Virus record (IMG/VR): IMGVR_UViG_3300042345_000469
Coordinates: 1 to 64,000 of that record
Strand: one strand, 5' to 3'
DNA from: a virus
DNA: 64,000 nucleotides
The translations under genes and the position numbers were made by a program. Within the stretch, counting starts at the first letter, position 1; each line of letters starts with the position of its first letter. Positions 22,866 to 31,071 of the stretch are shown here, piece after piece. The notes beneath the pieces are model-generated. The model was not told where the DNA came from. It worked only from the letters and a program-made list of their open reading frames with translations, and did no database searches.

Positions 22866-24302
22866 TCACATGAGATTTTTCACAGCAACACGTCTGTAAT
22901 AACGGTTCTGGTTGGTCTGAAGACGGCCAAGACCCTGATTGGTTCCTTCTGCAAATGGGTTAGCAACAAGACCATAACGGGTCTTAAAGCCAATCTTAGG
23001 CTGGAAGGAGTTCTCACCAACGGCACGAACCATTTGGAGAGGAACATAAGGACAATAGAAGAGTCCAGCGTCATAAGGTGAAGAACCCTTATAACCAACA
23101 ACATAGTACTGGTTGCCTGGAGTTCCGTTTGCGGAAGTTAGGTTAGCAGAATATGGGTCGATGTAGACGCGGAATTTGCCCATCAGAGTACCAGCAAAAG
23201 TATTGCCAGTATCATCAACGTTCAGGTTAGCGTTGAGTGCTGGGGTGTAATCGAGAACACCAGCCATGGTCAGTGCTGAAGCAACGTCAGCAGAGCACAT
23301 GATGATGTTGCCCTTTCCACGACGAGTTCTCTGAGCGATTGCGTTAGCATCACGCTCAATCTGGAACAGAAGACCCTTGAACTTCTCAACAGACCAACGA
23401 CCATTGGAGTCGATGTCTAGGTCGAAAATACCAGGAGTTGCAACGTTTTGTACAGCACCTTGCTCAGCAACCTTATAGATGGTTCTGATAACTTCGCGGT
23501 TGATCTCGGCAAGAATCTCAGTTGAGAGAATGTTTGCGAGTTCCGCTTCAGCATTCAGACCATGGATTGCCTTAAGGTCTTGAGCAAGCTCAAGTGAGTA
23601 CTCAGCCTTCAGTGCGCGTGACTTTGCAGTAACAGTAACTTTCTCGATCGAGAAAGCCATCTGGTTGAATGCATCATTCGCAGAACCGTCAAGGTTCTCT
23701 GCATCACCGGTGACCATTCCTTGGCCTACATTATATCCAAGTGATGAACCAGTTCCAACTGGGTTTAATACGCTTGGATTGCTACCCGATTGAGTGGTAG
23801 TACCCATACCAACGTTGGCATCGGTAAATCCAGCAGATTCGTCAAATCCATAATCCTGACCAGAGAATGCACTATCAGCTTCATTATAGAAGGCTTCACT
23901 TCTTGCGCCTTCTTTGTAGTACTGAGAACGCATTGCAAAGATGAGTCCAGTAGGACCACTCATTGGTTGAACGCCAGCGAGGTCATAAGCGACCAGGTTA
24001 GGCATTGAACGTCTGATCAGTGAGATCAGAACGGGATCGAAACCAGCGTTAGGACCAGCAGCAAGACCAGCACCACCACCGAAACCACCACCAGCACCAG
24101 CAGCGTTAGCTGACATGGTTGGTGATTCCATTAAGTTGGATAGATTTCCAGCTTGGAATGACTGCTCTTCTCTTAAAAATCTTTCTTGGTTTTCTAGCAG
24201 GACAGCGGTTACAGCCTTACGATGCGAATCTTTGATTGGATCAAGACCCTCATAGTTGAGGAGAGGTGCCCACTTTTCCTGCAGATGCTCGGAATGGAAC
24301 AT
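22866..24302 (-). CDS. 23: gp23 major capsid protein
   Basis: Precursor of the major head protein, HK97-fold. 478 residues (T4 521). The N-terminal delta region of about 59 residues is helical; LME at 57-59 followed by Ser60 fits the gp21 cleavage rule (L/I-x-E then a small residue), so mature protein likely starts at S60. A Gly/Ala-rich linker follows (GGFGGGAGLAAG), then ISLIRRSMPNLVAYDLAGVQPM, a hallmark of gp23, and the C-terminal domain with GFKTRYGLVANP. Ribosome site AAAGG is present before the ATG at 24302. No late octamer lies directly upstream; it is probably read from the gp22 promoter. Confidence 0.98.
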   Translation of the reverse strand: MFHSEHLQEKWAPLLNYEGLDPIKDSHRKAVTAVLLENQERFLREEQSFQAGNLSNLMESPTMSANAAGAGGGFGGGAGLAAGPNAGFDPVLISLIRRSMPNLVAYDLAGVQPMSGPTGLIFAMRSQYYKEGARSEAFYNEADSAFSGQDYGFDESAGFTDANVGMGTTTQSGSNPSVLNPVGTGSSLGYNVGQGMVTGDAENLDGSANDAFNQMAFSIEKVTVTAKSRALKAEYSLELAQDLKAIHGLNAEAELANILSTEILAEINREVIRTIYKVAEQGAVQNVATPGIFDLDIDSNGRWSVEKFKGLLFQIERDANAIAQRTRRGKGNIIMCSADVASALTMAGVLDYTPALNANLNVDDTGNTFAGTLMGKFRVYIDPYSANLTSANGTPGNQYYVVGYKGSSPYDAGLFYCPYVPLQMVRAVGENSFQPKIGFKTRYGLVANPFAEGTNQGLGRLQTNQNRYYRRVAVKNLM

Positions 24303-24358
24303 TTGCTTTTTACCTTTTACTAAAGTGCGTTTTTGTGTTTGAATTATATTAAATTCAA

Positions 24359-25510
24359 TTATTTGCTGAATGCTGAAAGAGTCTTCAGATAAGCAGCCAT
24401 TGAATCAGAAACATGTTCTGGTGTCATTTCGGTGCTTTCCGATAGAGTTTCAGTTTTAGCCAATGGAGAAACTACTCTTGAAGGAAAATATGATTCCTTC
24501 AATGTCTCCAGTTTTTCACGATATTCTATTTCACTTTCAAACTCAACACTTTCGGCAAGTGAAGCGAGCTTGTCTTTCTGAGTGTCTGCAAGACCATCAG
24601 CGACCTGTTCAAAGATTCCATCAGCAACCGACTCTGCGAGACGCTTGTTTAGGAAAACGTTTTTCTCAATTTGCTCGTTGAGTTTTGTCTCCATATCATC
24701 AAGTTTTTCTACCATGCTCTCAAGCACATCATATTTATCTTCAGGGATTGTTACATAATGTTCTTCAAAAAGACCCTTCATTCCTTGGAGGAATGATTCG
24801 GTCATCTCGGTCTTAAGACCATTTTCGATTACGAGTGAGTTTTCATTAAACCACTCATCAGCAACATACTCTAAATAAGAGTCTACGCGCTCTGCAAGTT
24901 CAGTCTTAATTTCTTCAACTTCCTCTGCGAGAGCAACTGCATACTGCTCTTCAATTTTTTCTTGAATCTGAAAAACTTTAGAGCGAAGAGCAGCTTCGAA
25001 GATGGTACGTGCCTTATCTTGAAACTCTTCGGAAAGATTTTCGCCTTCAAGAAGAGCATTTACATCTTCATCGATGTCAAACTCTTCCTCTACTTCTTCT
25101 TCATCTTCATCTTCTTCATCATCTTCATCATCTTCTTCATCATCATTTTTGTGCTTTGCTTCTACAATCTCTTCTTCATCATATTCTTCATTCTCTTCCT
25201 CGATGAGGTCTTCATCTTCGAGTTCTTCTTCTTCTTTTACACCTTTCATTGCTTCAGCTGGCTTAGCACTCTTATTCACAACATCCTTAACTTGCTTAAG
25301 AGTTGCGCCTGGGGTTTTCAGCCTTGCCGAATCATCATCTGGACGATAATTGGAAGGATCTGGTCCTCCAAGATCTTCCCATCCTCCAGTTTGTCCTGGC
25401 GTTGCGCCAGAAAGATGTGGCATTGCATCCGCTGCTTTTGCATTAGCATTAACAGCGGTTCTGGATTGCTTTGTGCCTACTTCCATTTCTTGTAAATCTC
25501 CACGAGACAT
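24359..25510 (-). CDS. 22: gp22 prohead scaffold protein
   Basis: Major core scaffold, degraded by gp21 during head maturation. 383 residues (T4 269). Very acidic middle (about 105-150), with long Glu/Asp runs such as DDEEDDEDDEEDEDEEEVEE, then long helices rich in Glu and Lys, ending HVSDSMAAYLKTLSAFSK, the conserved gp22 C-terminus. Multiple possible gp21 sites of L/I-x-E form are present. Its longer N-terminal, Pro/Gly/Ala-containing part is unlike T4. Good ribosome site GGAGAG and an exact late promoter precede it. Confidence 0.93.
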   Translation of the reverse strand: MSRGDLQEMEVGTKQSRTAVNANAKAADAMPHLSGATPGQTGGWEDLGGPDPSNYRPDDDSARLKTPGATLKQVKDVVNKSAKPAEAMKGVKEEEELEDEDLIEEENEEYDEEEIVEAKHKNDDEEDDEDDEEDEDEEEVEEEFDIDEDVNALLEGENLSEEFQDKARTIFEAALRSKVFQIQEKIEEQYAVALAEEVEEIKTELAERVDSYLEYVADEWFNENSLVIENGLKTEMTESFLQGMKGLFEEHYVTIPEDKYDVLESMVEKLDDMETKLNEQIEKNVFLNKRLAESVADGIFEQVADGLADTQKDKLASLAESVEFESEIEYREKLETLKESYFPSRVVSPLAKTETLSESTEMTPEHVSDSMAAYLKTLSAFSK

Positions 25511-25548
25511 TTGAACTCTCCGTTTAACCTTACGTTATAAACTATATT

Positions 25549-25556
25549 TATTTATA
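25549..25556 (-). promoter_or_regulatory. Late promoter TATAAATA before gp22
   Basis: Exact octamer, followed immediately by a second overlapping octamer AATAAATA (25545-25552), 39 bases upstream of the ATG at 25510. Confidence 0.85.
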
Positions 25557-25566
25557 ATTTAATAAA

Positions 25567-26214
25567 TTACAATGAGTTTAAAAACTCATTGAATAGACTC
25601 AGTTTATATTGTTCTAGAATACCTTTGTCTACATATATATTGATTTTTTTCTCAAAGTTAGCAACTTTTTGCTCTAGAACTCCATTATTCCATATCCATT
25701 CAACACCTTCCATGATTCCCTGAACAAAAGCATCAGGTGCAGAAGGATCTGCTACAATATCAGCAGCAGTTGCGAGCATAAAATCTTCGCCGACTTCTTT
25801 GTATCCTTTGCTGTTTTCTCTTAGTGATCCAATACCACGAGAAGAAACGCCAAGACATACTCCATCTTTGAGTAGAGATTCTGCAATCTTACCCATAGGA
25901 GTTGAAAGAATTTGTGCTTTGCCGATGAAATTGTTACCTTCACGACATAGTTCAACAATCTTGTGAGAAACTCTATCAAGGTTTACGGTTGGACCATCTG
26001 GGTGTCCAAGTTCACCTAAAGCACGTCCTTTTTGAACGTACTGTTCGGTATAACGCTGCACTTCTCTTTCCATAATGGACATGGGATACATACGTCCATT
26101 GCGATTTACGCATTCTGCTTGTAGGAATGGACCTTTAATATAAAGTTTTTGATTTTTTCCAGTTCCTTCTTTAAGAACTTCTACCTTTTCGATTTCTTCC
26201 GTAATGAGTTTCAT
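25567..26214 (-). CDS. 21: gp21 prohead core protease
   Basis: Serine protease that cuts gp23, scaffold and internal proteins at L/I-x-E sites during maturation. 215 residues (T4 212). N-terminal FLQAECVNRNGRMYP is the family signature; the catalytic His is in GELGHPDGP and the catalytic Ser in LGVSSRGIG. Start ATG at 26214 overlaps the upstream gene's stop. Its targets here plausibly include gp23 at LME/S60 and the tagged protein at 28177 (ISE/S). Confidence 0.95.
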   Translation of the reverse strand: MKLITEEIEKVEVLKEGTGKNQKLYIKGPFLQAECVNRNGRMYPMSIMEREVQRYTEQYVQKGRALGELGHPDGPTVNLDRVSHKIVELCREGNNFIGKAQILSTPMGKIAESLLKDGVCLGVSSRGIGSLRENSKGYKEVGEDFMLATAADIVADPSAPDAFVQGIMEGVEWIWNNGVLEQKVANFEKKINIYVDKGILEQYKLSLFNEFLNSL

Positions 26215-26765
26215 CAGGCGTCTCCCGTGATTTGTACTTGTTGGTAATAGAGAGTTCCTGCGCCAGCACCATAGGCAGAAACTTTATTTGATGCTGTTAC
26301 TGATGCATCTGATGGTCCAAATGCAGTTGAAATACCACTTGAATTATGTGCAACCGTCATTCTTGTATGATAATATCCATTCACTCCTTGCGTAGTATTC
26401 ACTGACAAAACTTCTTTATGAGTGAAATCATAATATGATTGACCTGTTGCACTTAAGCTGACATAATCACCAACACCAAATGGAACTTGTGTTCCTTCTG
26501 GAACAGTTACGATTGTAGTAGTTCCTGTTGTTACACCAACTACACGATTAGATGCTTTAGTCAGAGCAAGAGTTGCTGTTCCACCTGCAGGAACATAATA
26601 ATCAGCATTAGTTGCAGAAGGAGTTGATCCTACTGCAATATGAGCACCTGCAGTAACAGCGACAACTCTCAAAACACTTGATTGAACTGAAAATGTGGAT
26701 GATGTGGATGCAGCTCCTGCAGTAAATGCAAACGATGCTCCAGCTCCAACTGGTCTATGAGCCAT
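26214..26765 (-). CDS. Unknown virion protein between gp21 and gp20, 183 aa
   Basis: 183 residues, rich in Ala, Thr, Ser, Val and Gly with no Cys. The pattern is almost all beta strand: VLRVVAVTAGAHIAVG, then ADYYVPAGGTATLAL, then GVGDYVSLSATG and FTHKEVLSVNTTQG. I do not recognise a T4 counterpart; in T4 this slot holds gp67/68 and hoc-like genes are elsewhere. A surface decoration or fibre-attachment role is possible, an inference from fold and place only. Own exact late promoter at 26790-26797, so it is made in quantity at late times. Confidence 0.72.
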   Translation of the reverse strand: MAHRPVGAGASFAFTAGAASTSSTFSVQSSVLRVVAVTAGAHIAVGSTPSATNADYYVPAGGTATLALTKASNRVVGVTTGTTTIVTVPEGTQVPFGVGDYVSLSATGQSYYDFTHKEVLSVNTTQGVNGYYHTRMTVAHNSSGISTAFGPSDASVTASNKVSAYGAGAGTLYYQQVQITGDA

Positions 26766-26789
26766 TATTTTTTATAGTACACTTTTAGT

Positions 26790-26797
26790 TATTTATA
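26790..26797 (-). promoter_or_regulatory. Late promoter TATAAATA before the 183-aa gene
   Basis: Exact octamer 25 bases upstream of the ATG at 26765. Confidence 0.82.
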
Positions 26798-26805
26798 AAT
26801 TGCAA

Positions 26806-28173
26806 TTACCTACTGATTTCTTCCCAGTCCATAGATGCGTGAATATCTGCACCATTGGCATCAGAAGCACATACGATAGAAAGTTCATAAGGTGTTCCAG
26901 TTAGTGCATTTCTTTCTAACTGAAACTTAAATAATGCCTCTTTAAGAATATCTACTGATGATGAACCTTGATTGGAACCATACGTATATCCAGATGCTAG
27001 TATTCTTCCACCAGTATAAGTTCCTCCACCAATCTTATATTCAACAGAACTATCACCACCAGCATCAGTCCAAGTTCCACCATTAGATGTTCCAGATGCT
27101 CTTACTTGCCAGTTATAGGTTGCATTGTTTGTAATACCTAAAATAGAAAGTGCAGTTAGAATTACGATTGCATCTAATCTATTTGGAGTTGCTTTAAGAC
27201 GAATTGATGCAACTGTATAATAAGTTCCTGCTGTTGTTAAATCAACTGGTGTTTGGACTGGTGTTCCTATTGCTTGTTGCAATCCACGAAGTTCATAACC
27301 ACCCTCTGAAATTACAGTAGAACAAACTTGTTTAAGTGTACTTGCACTGGTTGTAATTCCAGTGTTTGCAATTTCATATCTTAATGGTAGTGATGCTGTT
27401 GTAATATAAGTTGATGAAATTAGGTTTGCGTGATGGAATGTGTGGCAAAGAATAAACTTACCATCAATTATAAATCCAACTCTTACATCTCCAACTCCTA
27501 ACCATTCAATATCCATCCAAAAGATTTGTGCTTTGGAAATATCTAATGTAATACCTGATGTGCCAGTCCCATCTAATTTATCATATAACCAAGATGATTG
27601 TGGTATGCGAGTTTCTGATGTAATTCCAGATACTATACTTCTTTCTACAAAATTTACAGTAGAACCATCAACTTCAAAATAAATTCCATTATCTGCACCA
27701 TAATATCCTGCCCTTTGACGAAGATTTGTCTTCTTGGGGTTCATTACAACTGTATTCATTACAAGTAATGATTTTCCTGGTTGATATGAGAATACTTTTG
27801 TCGTTTCTCTGATGACTGATGCGGTACTTCCCACCCCAACAGTCATATTAATCAAACCTTCTGCTGTTGAAAAACCAACTGTAGAACCACTGCCGACAAT
27901 TAAACCACTCCAAAGATTATTATCTCTATATCTGTGAGATGAATCAAAAAGTGTAAGTGGAGATGATGTCCTTTGTCTACCAAATGCATCAGTTGATGTT
28001 GTAGGTAAAATAACTGATACTGTTGATGATGTAGAAATTCCCATTGTTCCAGTAACTGGAAATGGGTTTTGGAGACTAACTATTTGACCGTCACTTGTTG
28101 CAACTCCAACAACTTCAAATAGAGATCTTTCTTGATTTAAATAATCTTGAGTTGTTATATTCCACTGAGCCAT
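26806..28173 (-). CDS. Unknown virion protein, 455 aa, beta-rich
   Basis: 455 residues. Opens with an attachment-like segment (ITTQDYLNQERSLFEVVGVA), then TSTDAFGRQRTSSPLTLFDS, a phrase I recall from many marine phage structural proteins, then long beta-rich stretches with a jelly-roll or lectin-like feel (GYYGADNGIYFEVDG, WMDIEWLGVGDVRVG, FILCHTFHHAN). The tail contains YELSIVCASDANGADIHASM. Suggests a receptor-binding or decoration protein attached to the capsid, not proven. Lies between two genes for small head proteins, with spacing of three bases to the tagged protein upstream. Confidence 0.72.
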   Translation of the reverse strand: MAQWNITTQDYLNQERSLFEVVGVATSDGQIVSLQNPFPVTGTMGISTSSTVSVILPTTSTDAFGRQRTSSPLTLFDSSHRYRDNNLWSGLIVGSGSTVGFSTAEGLINMTVGVGSTASVIRETTKVFSYQPGKSLLVMNTVVMNPKKTNLRQRAGYYGADNGIYFEVDGSTVNFVERSIVSGITSETRIPQSSWLYDKLDGTGTSGITLDISKAQIFWMDIEWLGVGDVRVGFIIDGKFILCHTFHHANLISSTYITTASLPLRYEIANTGITTSASTLKQVCSTVISEGGYELRGLQQAIGTPVQTPVDLTTAGTYYTVASIRLKATPNRLDAIVILTALSILGITNNATYNWQVRASGTSNGGTWTDAGGDSSVEYKIGGGTYTGGRILASGYTYGSNQGSSSVDILKEALFKFQLERNALTGTPYELSIVCASDANGADIHASMDWEEISR

Positions 28174-28176
28174 TTA

Positions 28177-28497
28177 TCAATCAATCCATTCTAACTTTGA
28201 TGGGTGGTATCTTTGTACGTTTTTAATGTTAAAGTTTTTTTCCATCACTGGATAAATTTGATGAACAACTGCTCCTGGATAATCAGATTGCAGTTGCTCA
28301 CCTAGTTCTCTTGGAGAAGGAACTCCAGTTTTAGTGACTAACTCTAAACGATATAGACTTCCTTGCCACATAACATCAGCAACATATCCTTCGCCGACTT
28401 GTTGTGGTTGTTCTGGTTGAGCACCAATATAAAGATTTCCTGTGAAATCGCCAGCAATATTAACTGATTCTGAGATAAATTGCTTGAAAGATTTCAT
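28177..28497 (-). CDS. Capsid-tagged small protein, 106 aa
   Basis: 106 residues from the ATG at 28497, chosen because it gives MKSFKQFISE as N-terminus, a close match to the T4 capsid-targeting sequence, and follows the ribosome site AGAGGAA. The longer frame from 28518 overlaps the upstream gene. ISE then Ser (residues 8-11) fits the gp21 cleavage rule exactly. The C-terminal domain (about 42-95) has VMWQGSLYRLELV, then PRELGEQLQSDYPGAVVHQ. The same domain occurs within the 613-residue mosaic protein (residues about 445-492). Inferred to be packaged in the head; function unknown. Confidence 0.78.
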   Translation of the reverse strand: MKSFKQFISESVNIAGDFTGNLYIGAQPEQPQQVGEGYVADVMWQGSLYRLELVTKTGVPSPRELGEQLQSDYPGAVVHQIYPVMEKNFNIKNVQRYHPSKLEWID

Positions 28498-28498
28498 A

Positions 28499-28651
28499 TC
28501 ATTCCTCTTCTTGGGCAAACATACTAGATGCTACTGTAGGACGAAATTCATCAATTTTTTCTGCTGATTTGGCAAAAAGTAGTTGTTTAATTTTATCGCT
28601 AATCTGAGAGGGTGACTCGTCAGATGCAATCATATCCATAAGATCATCCAT
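28499..28651 (-). CDS. gp67/gp68-like prohead core protein, 50 aa
   Basis: 50 residues, MDDLMDMIASDESP at the start, then a long helix with DKIKQLLFAKSAEKIDEFRP and VASSMF at the end. This layout (acidic helix, Lys-rich helix, then V-A-x-x-M-F) is what I recall for the small core proteins that sit between portal and protease genes in T4-like phages, where T4 has gp67 and gp68. It would be part of the scaffolding core. The exact match to 67 or 68 is not decidable. It starts 26 bases from the gp20 late promoter octamer and abuts the tagged protein gene downstream. Confidence 0.72.
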   Translation of the reverse strand: MDDLMDMIASDESPSQISDKIKQLLFAKSAEKIDEFRPTVASSMFAQEEE

Positions 28652-28676
28652 TTTAATACCTATCAATAATCGTTTT

Positions 28677-28684
28677 TATTTATA
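28677..28684 (-). promoter_or_regulatory. Late promoter TATAAATA over the gp20 stop
   Basis: Exact octamer built around the gp20 stop (ATA TAA ATA), 26 bases before the ATG of the core protein gene. Confidence 0.8.
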
Positions 28685-30359
28685 TCTCACCGCCTTTGGG
28701 CATTTCTACTTGTTTTCCACTTGCCTCAGTTGTTTTTCCTTGTGCTTCCAAATCCGGTTCCATCACTGGTTGACCCAAATCCATTTGTGCAGTTTGATCT
28801 AATGGTAAACCAGTTTGTGGGTCTACTGGTTGACTAGGATCAGGAATAATTCCATCTTTGATTTCTTTTTTAATAATTGCATCTTGCTCAATAATTTCAA
28901 TATCAGTTTGGCGAAGAATTTTACGACGAACATAATCCTGAGAGAAGTACTTACCAACGTAAGGTTCAGCAATTTGAACCATATTTAATCTCTCGTTCAA
29001 TAGCTCTGCATCCTTAAGTTCTGCAAAATGATTATCATAGAGGAAATCATACTGGATATGCTCACTCATGATCTCCCAATCTTCAGGAGTAATGATGTTC
29101 TTAAGAATTAATTGAGTTCTTAACATGTCATGGAACATATAAGAGAATCTTTTTCTCAGACGAGCAACGAACTTACTAAACTTTACTTCATCTCTTAAGA
29201 TTTCAGATGAACGTCCAAGATTAAATCCACTGTCTCCACCAATTCTTGTTGTAGGAACATTTAAAGATCTATAAAGTTTTTCTTGAAAATAATTAATATC
29301 AGTAATTTCTCCAAGGTTTTGTCCACCTGGAAGTGTAGAAATTTCTGTTCCTCTACCGCCTTCACGGCGAGGCAACCAAAAATCTTCAAGCATACTCATG
29401 AATTTTTTATCATCACGGATTTCTCCCGTGTTTGCATCATAAACAAGTTTATTTCTATAACGCATCATAACATCACGAAGATATTGCTCTGCCTTTACCT
29501 TAGGTAGATTTCCTACATCAATATAGAAAATACGACGTTCTGGAGCACGAGACAATCTGTAGATAACAAGAGAGTCTTCAATCATTCTAAGTTGATTGAG
29601 TGACTTAATTGCTTTATGGAGATATGAAAGTGTTGATCCCTTATTTCTGTCAACCAATCCGGAAGTACAATATGTAATTGCATCTTTTGCAATTTTTACG
29701 CCGCCATTCCCTCCAAGTGATGATGGATTGGTAGTTGGATATGACATTTTAGGATTATAAATGAAATATTCCTCAATCTGAGGAAATTCGTAATCCATTG
29801 GATTATCACTATTCATGTTAGAAAGACGATATTTATCTTTCTCAGATTTCTTTTGTTGACGTACATAACGCATTTTCATTGCGTCAATGTAACGTAACTC
29901 TTGAATTCCTTCTTGTGGATTTTTTAAATCAATGACTTTATGATAAAATAATCTTCCATCAATATACCAATTTCTGTAAATCTCATGAGATTTTTTATCA
30001 AAATCTAAGAGAGAAAGAATATATTTAAACTCTTGTCTTATTTTTTTCTTAATACCATCACTTGCGTTTAAATTTGATAGTTCTATTTCTACAGGGCTAT
30101 CATTTGTATCCGATACAATCGCTTCGTTTACAATATCTTCAATGGCACTATCACACTCTGGATGAAGTGCCATTTCACGATATCTTTTGATTAAATCAAA
30201 CTCTGTTCTATAAACACCTTCAATGTCAACATATGAACCAAAAAAACCACTTGCTAAATAGTGATCAACCCCGTCCTCATTATTAGGAGGAACGGGGGAA
30301 ATTGTAGATGGAGATAATGGTTCGTTATCCTCAATAGAGAATCCAAATAATTTTGCCAT
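28680..30359 (-). CDS. 20: gp20 portal protein
   Basis: Portal vertex protein, twelve copies forming the DNA entry channel and terminase docking site. 559 residues (T4 524). Family hallmarks: YREMALHPECDSAIEDIVNEAI near the N-terminus, FEIELSNLN-type strand, RLSRAPERRIFYIDVGNLPK, YDANTGEIRDDKKFMSMLEDFW and LPRREGGRGTEI, EKLYRSLNVPTTRI. C-terminal tail is Pro/Gln-rich. Late promoter GATAAATA precedes it at the gp19 stop. Confidence 0.98.
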   Translation of the reverse strand: MAKLFGFSIEDNEPLSPSTISPVPPNNEDGVDHYLASGFFGSYVDIEGVYRTEFDLIKRYREMALHPECDSAIEDIVNEAIVSDTNDSPVEIELSNLNASDGIKKKIRQEFKYILSLLDFDKKSHEIYRNWYIDGRLFYHKVIDLKNPQEGIQELRYIDAMKMRYVRQQKKSEKDKYRLSNMNSDNPMDYEFPQIEEYFIYNPKMSYPTTNPSSLGGNGGVKIAKDAITYCTSGLVDRNKGSTLSYLHKAIKSLNQLRMIEDSLVIYRLSRAPERRIFYIDVGNLPKVKAEQYLRDVMMRYRNKLVYDANTGEIRDDKKFMSMLEDFWLPRREGGRGTEISTLPGGQNLGEITDINYFQEKLYRSLNVPTTRIGGDSGFNLGRSSEILRDEVKFSKFVARLRKRFSYMFHDMLRTQLILKNIITPEDWEIMSEHIQYDFLYDNHFAELKDAELLNERLNMVQIAEPYVGKYFSQDYVRRKILRQTDIEIIEQDAIIKKEIKDGIIPDPSQPVDPQTGLPLDQTAQMDLGQPVMEPDLEAQGKTTEASGKQVEMPKGGEI

Positions 30360-30385
30360 TATTAATTTTGAACTTTATGATAAAT

Positions 30386-30393
30386 TATTTATC
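30386..30393 (-). promoter_or_regulatory. Late promoter GATAAATA over the gp19 stop
   Basis: Octamer formed with the TGA stop of gp19, 26 bases before the gp20 ATG; it is part of a small palindrome GATAAA-TAA-TTTATC (30379-30393). Confidence 0.72.
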
Positions 30394-31036
30394 AGTTAAT
30401 TACTCCGGTACCGCCGGTTTGATCACCATTACCAGCAGTCCAGTATTGAACTTGGAATTCAACTGTATATTCCTCAATGGCGTCTGAAGAATCATATGAA
30501 AGATCAATTGGCGAAACATTAGTTGGGAAAATATCAAAGAATTTATATGTTCTTAGTGGTTTTGTTGGAATTGATGGAAGAGCTGCTCCACCATTGTTTC
30601 TGTCCGAGAATCTTCCTTTGTCATACCCTCTCCCAAGTTGATGAACAAATGCATCGGTCATATAAGAACCTGGATTTGTTGCACCACTGTTGTTGTCCAA
30701 TTTACTGATATGGTTCATCCACTTTTCAAATGCAGTTCTTAGCTGGAAGTCCTCATCATTAATAATAGTAACAGTCCAAGCATCAAAGGTTCTATCTCCA
30801 GCAACTTTTAGAATTCTTCCTCTAAAAGGAACATCGATTGGAGCAACGTTTGATGCTGGAAGTTGTGCTGTTTTGCACAAAAACTTGAACGTTTCTATTT
30901 CATTTGCTGCACCAGTTTTCCAAAAATTTTGAATTGGATCTGGAAAAGATGGAATTTCAACTTCAAATAGATTAGGTCTTGCACCACCACCAGCAAGTCT
31001 TTCTTTGAATCCAGAGATTGTTCTTAAAGTAGACAT
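30392..31036 (-). CDS. 19: gp19 tail tube protein
   Basis: Tail tube subunit through which DNA passes. 214 residues (T4 163, with a longer C-terminal part here). Tube-fold markers: LFEVEIPSFP, LCKTAQLPASNVAPIDVPFRGRILKVAG, a central FDAWTVTIINDEDFQLRTAFEKWM, and the last sheet FFDIFPTNVSPIDLSYDSSD with YTVEFQVQYW. Excellent ribosome site AAGGAGG eight bases before the ATG at 31036. Paralogous in layout to the protein at 22238. No late octamer lies between gp18 and gp19, so both come from the gp18 promoter. Confidence 0.96.
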   Translation of the reverse strand: MSTLRTISGFKERLAGGGARPNLFEVEIPSFPDPIQNFWKTGAANEIETFKFLCKTAQLPASNVAPIDVPFRGRILKVAGDRTFDAWTVTIINDEDFQLRTAFEKWMNHISKLDNNSGATNPGSYMTDAFVHQLGRGYDKGRFSDRNNGGAALPSIPTKPLRTYKFFDIFPTNVSPIDLSYDSSDAIEEYTVEFQVQYWTAGNGDQTGGTGVIN

Positions 31037-31071
31037 TTTTAGTTCCTCCTTTTGTGATTAATTTAAGTTAA

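Noticed and set aside
24303-24358. TATAAT-containing palindrome upstream of gp23 as a promoter
   Set aside because: No -35 at proper spacing and no late octamer; AT-rich chance is likely, and the gp22 promoter can serve gp23.
25074-25349. Plus-strand Ser-rich open frame opposite gp22
   Set aside because: Arises from the acidic GAA/GAT repeats of gp22 read backwards; no promoter, no ribosome site, no family.
28498-28518. Seven-residue longer form of the capsid-tagged protein (start at 28518)
   Set aside because: It would overlap the upstream core gene and bury the capsid-targeting sequence; the ATG at 28497 has the better ribosome site.
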